NCBI GenBank assembly: GCA_938020505.1
Contig: CALIHR010000036.1
Coordinates: 1-31,774, forward strand
Source: an uncultured Actinobaculum sp.
GTDB taxonomy: Bacteria; Actinomycetota; Actinomycetes; Actinomycetales; Actinomycetaceae
Direction of reading: 5' to 3'
DNA length: 31,774 nucleotides
The translations under genes were made by a program, and so were the position numbers. The notes under the pieces are model-generated. The model made no database searches. It was not told where the DNA came from and saw only the letters and a list, made by a program, of their open reading frames with translations. This document shows positions 30,660 to 31,774 of this stretch, one piece after another. The number at the start of each line of letters is the position of its first letter. Positions within the stretch are counted from its first letter, which is position 1.

Positions 30660-31774
30660 TTGCCCACGGCATGCAGCGAGAGAGCATCGATATTTGACGG
30701 CAACGATCCGAAGACGCGAATTCAAGACGACGTCTTTCGCGCCGTCAACGGCGGATGGATGGAAACGACCGAGATTCCCGAGGGCCTTCCGTGGATCGGC
30801 AGCTTCGTCGAACTGGTCCTCCAAGCGGAGAAGCAGGTAAAGGAGATCATCGAAGGCCTCGCGAAGAATGAAGAAACCGACGCGCATCCGGGCACACACG
30901 CGCAGCTCGACGGCGCCGTTCAGACGAATGAGAATGCCAAGCAGAGCGGCGAAACGCACAAAGACGCACACAAAATCGGCGCCCTCTTCTCCTCGTGGAT
31001 GGACGTCGGCGCTCTGAACGCCAAGGGAACCGCCCCTTTGCGGGCCTACCTCGCCCCGGTCGAGGCCGCAACAGACCGCGAGGGCCTCGCGCGCGTCGTC
31101 GGCGAACTCCGGGCCGCGGGAGTGCCGGCCTTCTTCAACTGGGACATCGACGCCGATCTGGCGGACCCCGATACGTCGCCTTCTTCGAGCAGTCCGGCCT
31201 GGGCCTTCCCGACGAGGCCTGCTACCGCGAGGATCAGCACGCCGAAACCCTCGCCAAGTACACGGACTTCGTGCCGAGGCTCCTGGCTCTCGGCTACGCC
31301 CTGAGCGAGGAGGCGGCGCAAGCGCAGGCCGACGTCGTCCTTCGTTTGAAGACCGCGATCGCCTCAGCCCACATGAACGTCGTCGACGCGCGCGACGCCG
31401 ACAAACTCAACAACCCGTTCGTCTGGGCCGATTTCATCGATTCTGCGCCTGGATTCGCCTGGGCCGCAGCGTTGGCGGGCGCCCAGATGCCGTTGGACGG
31501 CTCCTCCGACGTGATCGTCATGCAGCCGCACGCTTTGCGCGAGGCAGCGCGCCTGTGGGCCGTAACCCCGCTTGCCGGCCTCAAGGCTTACACGCGCTGG
31601 CTCATTCTCCGCGCGAGGGCCACGTTCCTCACCGAGGAGATCGACCGCGCGAACTTCGACTTTTACGGCAAGGCGCTGCGCGGAACCGCCCAGCAGCGCG
31701 AGCGGCGGAAGCGCGGGGTCGCCGCCTTCGAAGAACGCACTCGCGCCCTGGTCGCCCAATACGACGCGTACGTC
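30660..31774 (+). pseudogene. M13-family metallopeptidase (PepO-like), frameshifted and cut by window end
   Basis: The N-terminal part reads DPKTRIQDDVFRAVNGGWME, the standard opening of M13 (neprilysin/PepO) peptidases. This is followed by the helical domain with LFSSWMD and a PAFFNWDIDADLADPD strand. The frame is then lost. A second frame continues from 31169 with RYVAFFEQSGLGLPDEACYR and a long helical region to the window end. One more C in the CCCC run at 31166-31169 restores DPRYVAFFEQ. It is either a true one-base deletion or a sequencing error. The zinc motif HExxH would lie beyond the window. The start is uncertain: TTG 30660 is the only usual start in frame. Confidence 0.82.

Overview
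The window is a GC-rich, gene-dense stretch of an actinobacterial chromosome. The best guess is the order Actinomycetales (Actinomyces/Schaalia-like); that placement is an inference. It rests on the trigger factor-clpP1-clpP2-clpX layout, a zinc-ligand-free L32 resembling that of Mycobacterium, an RpiB of the mycobacterial (Cys-free) type, DUF222/HNH and YbjN proteins, and MMPL plus YhgE/Pip membrane proteins.

Layout. (1) 1-2231: 3' part of valS. (2) 2232-3677: an AT-richer accessory cassette with a short structured RNA ending in a terminator hairpin, directly followed by an AbiF/AbiD-type HEPN protein gene. Both flanks carry short repeats in inverted orientation. (3) 3678-10083: fatty acyl-CoA ligase, a convergent chorismate mutase translationally coupled to clpX, then clpP2, clpP1 and tig, all on the minus strand. 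(4) 10396-16255: cell-envelope and accessory genes: a secreted GH16-like protein, a lipoprotein/OmpA-like pair, a YbjN protein, a frameshifted DUF222-HNH gene and a GNAT acetyltransferase. (5) 16363-18322: tRNA-Pro and tRNA-Gly followed by a decaying patch: a VOC-protein remnant, an RHH antitoxin with a frameshifted toxin, and a TetR gene with an in-frame stop. (6) 18354-24256: a TetR regulator divergent from an MMPL transporter and a YhgE/Pip protein. (7) 24327-27053: a MaoC/SDR-like fusion protein and rpmF. (8) 27424-31774: YigZ, a cysteine-rich leader peptide ahead of cysK-cysE, then rpiB divergent from a frameshifted, window-truncated M13 peptidase gene.

Most striking points. The ncRNA-AbiF cassette looks like an RNA-guarded HEPN toxin or abortive-infection system, and AbiF-like proteins have been proposed as relatives of the ancestor of Cas13. 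An 18-codon leader peptide with four Cys codons near its end sits upstream of cysK and suggests cysteine-responsive attenuation. The MMPL transporter carries a C-terminal domain resembling an ABC ATPase without a Walker A lysine, and the MaoC protein is fused to an unusual SDR-like domain.

Three genes (DUF222-HNH, the small toxin, the M13 peptidase) appear to lack one base. In two the break lies at a homopolymer run, so sequencing error must be considered alongside real decay. All function calls come from reading motifs; no database search was run.
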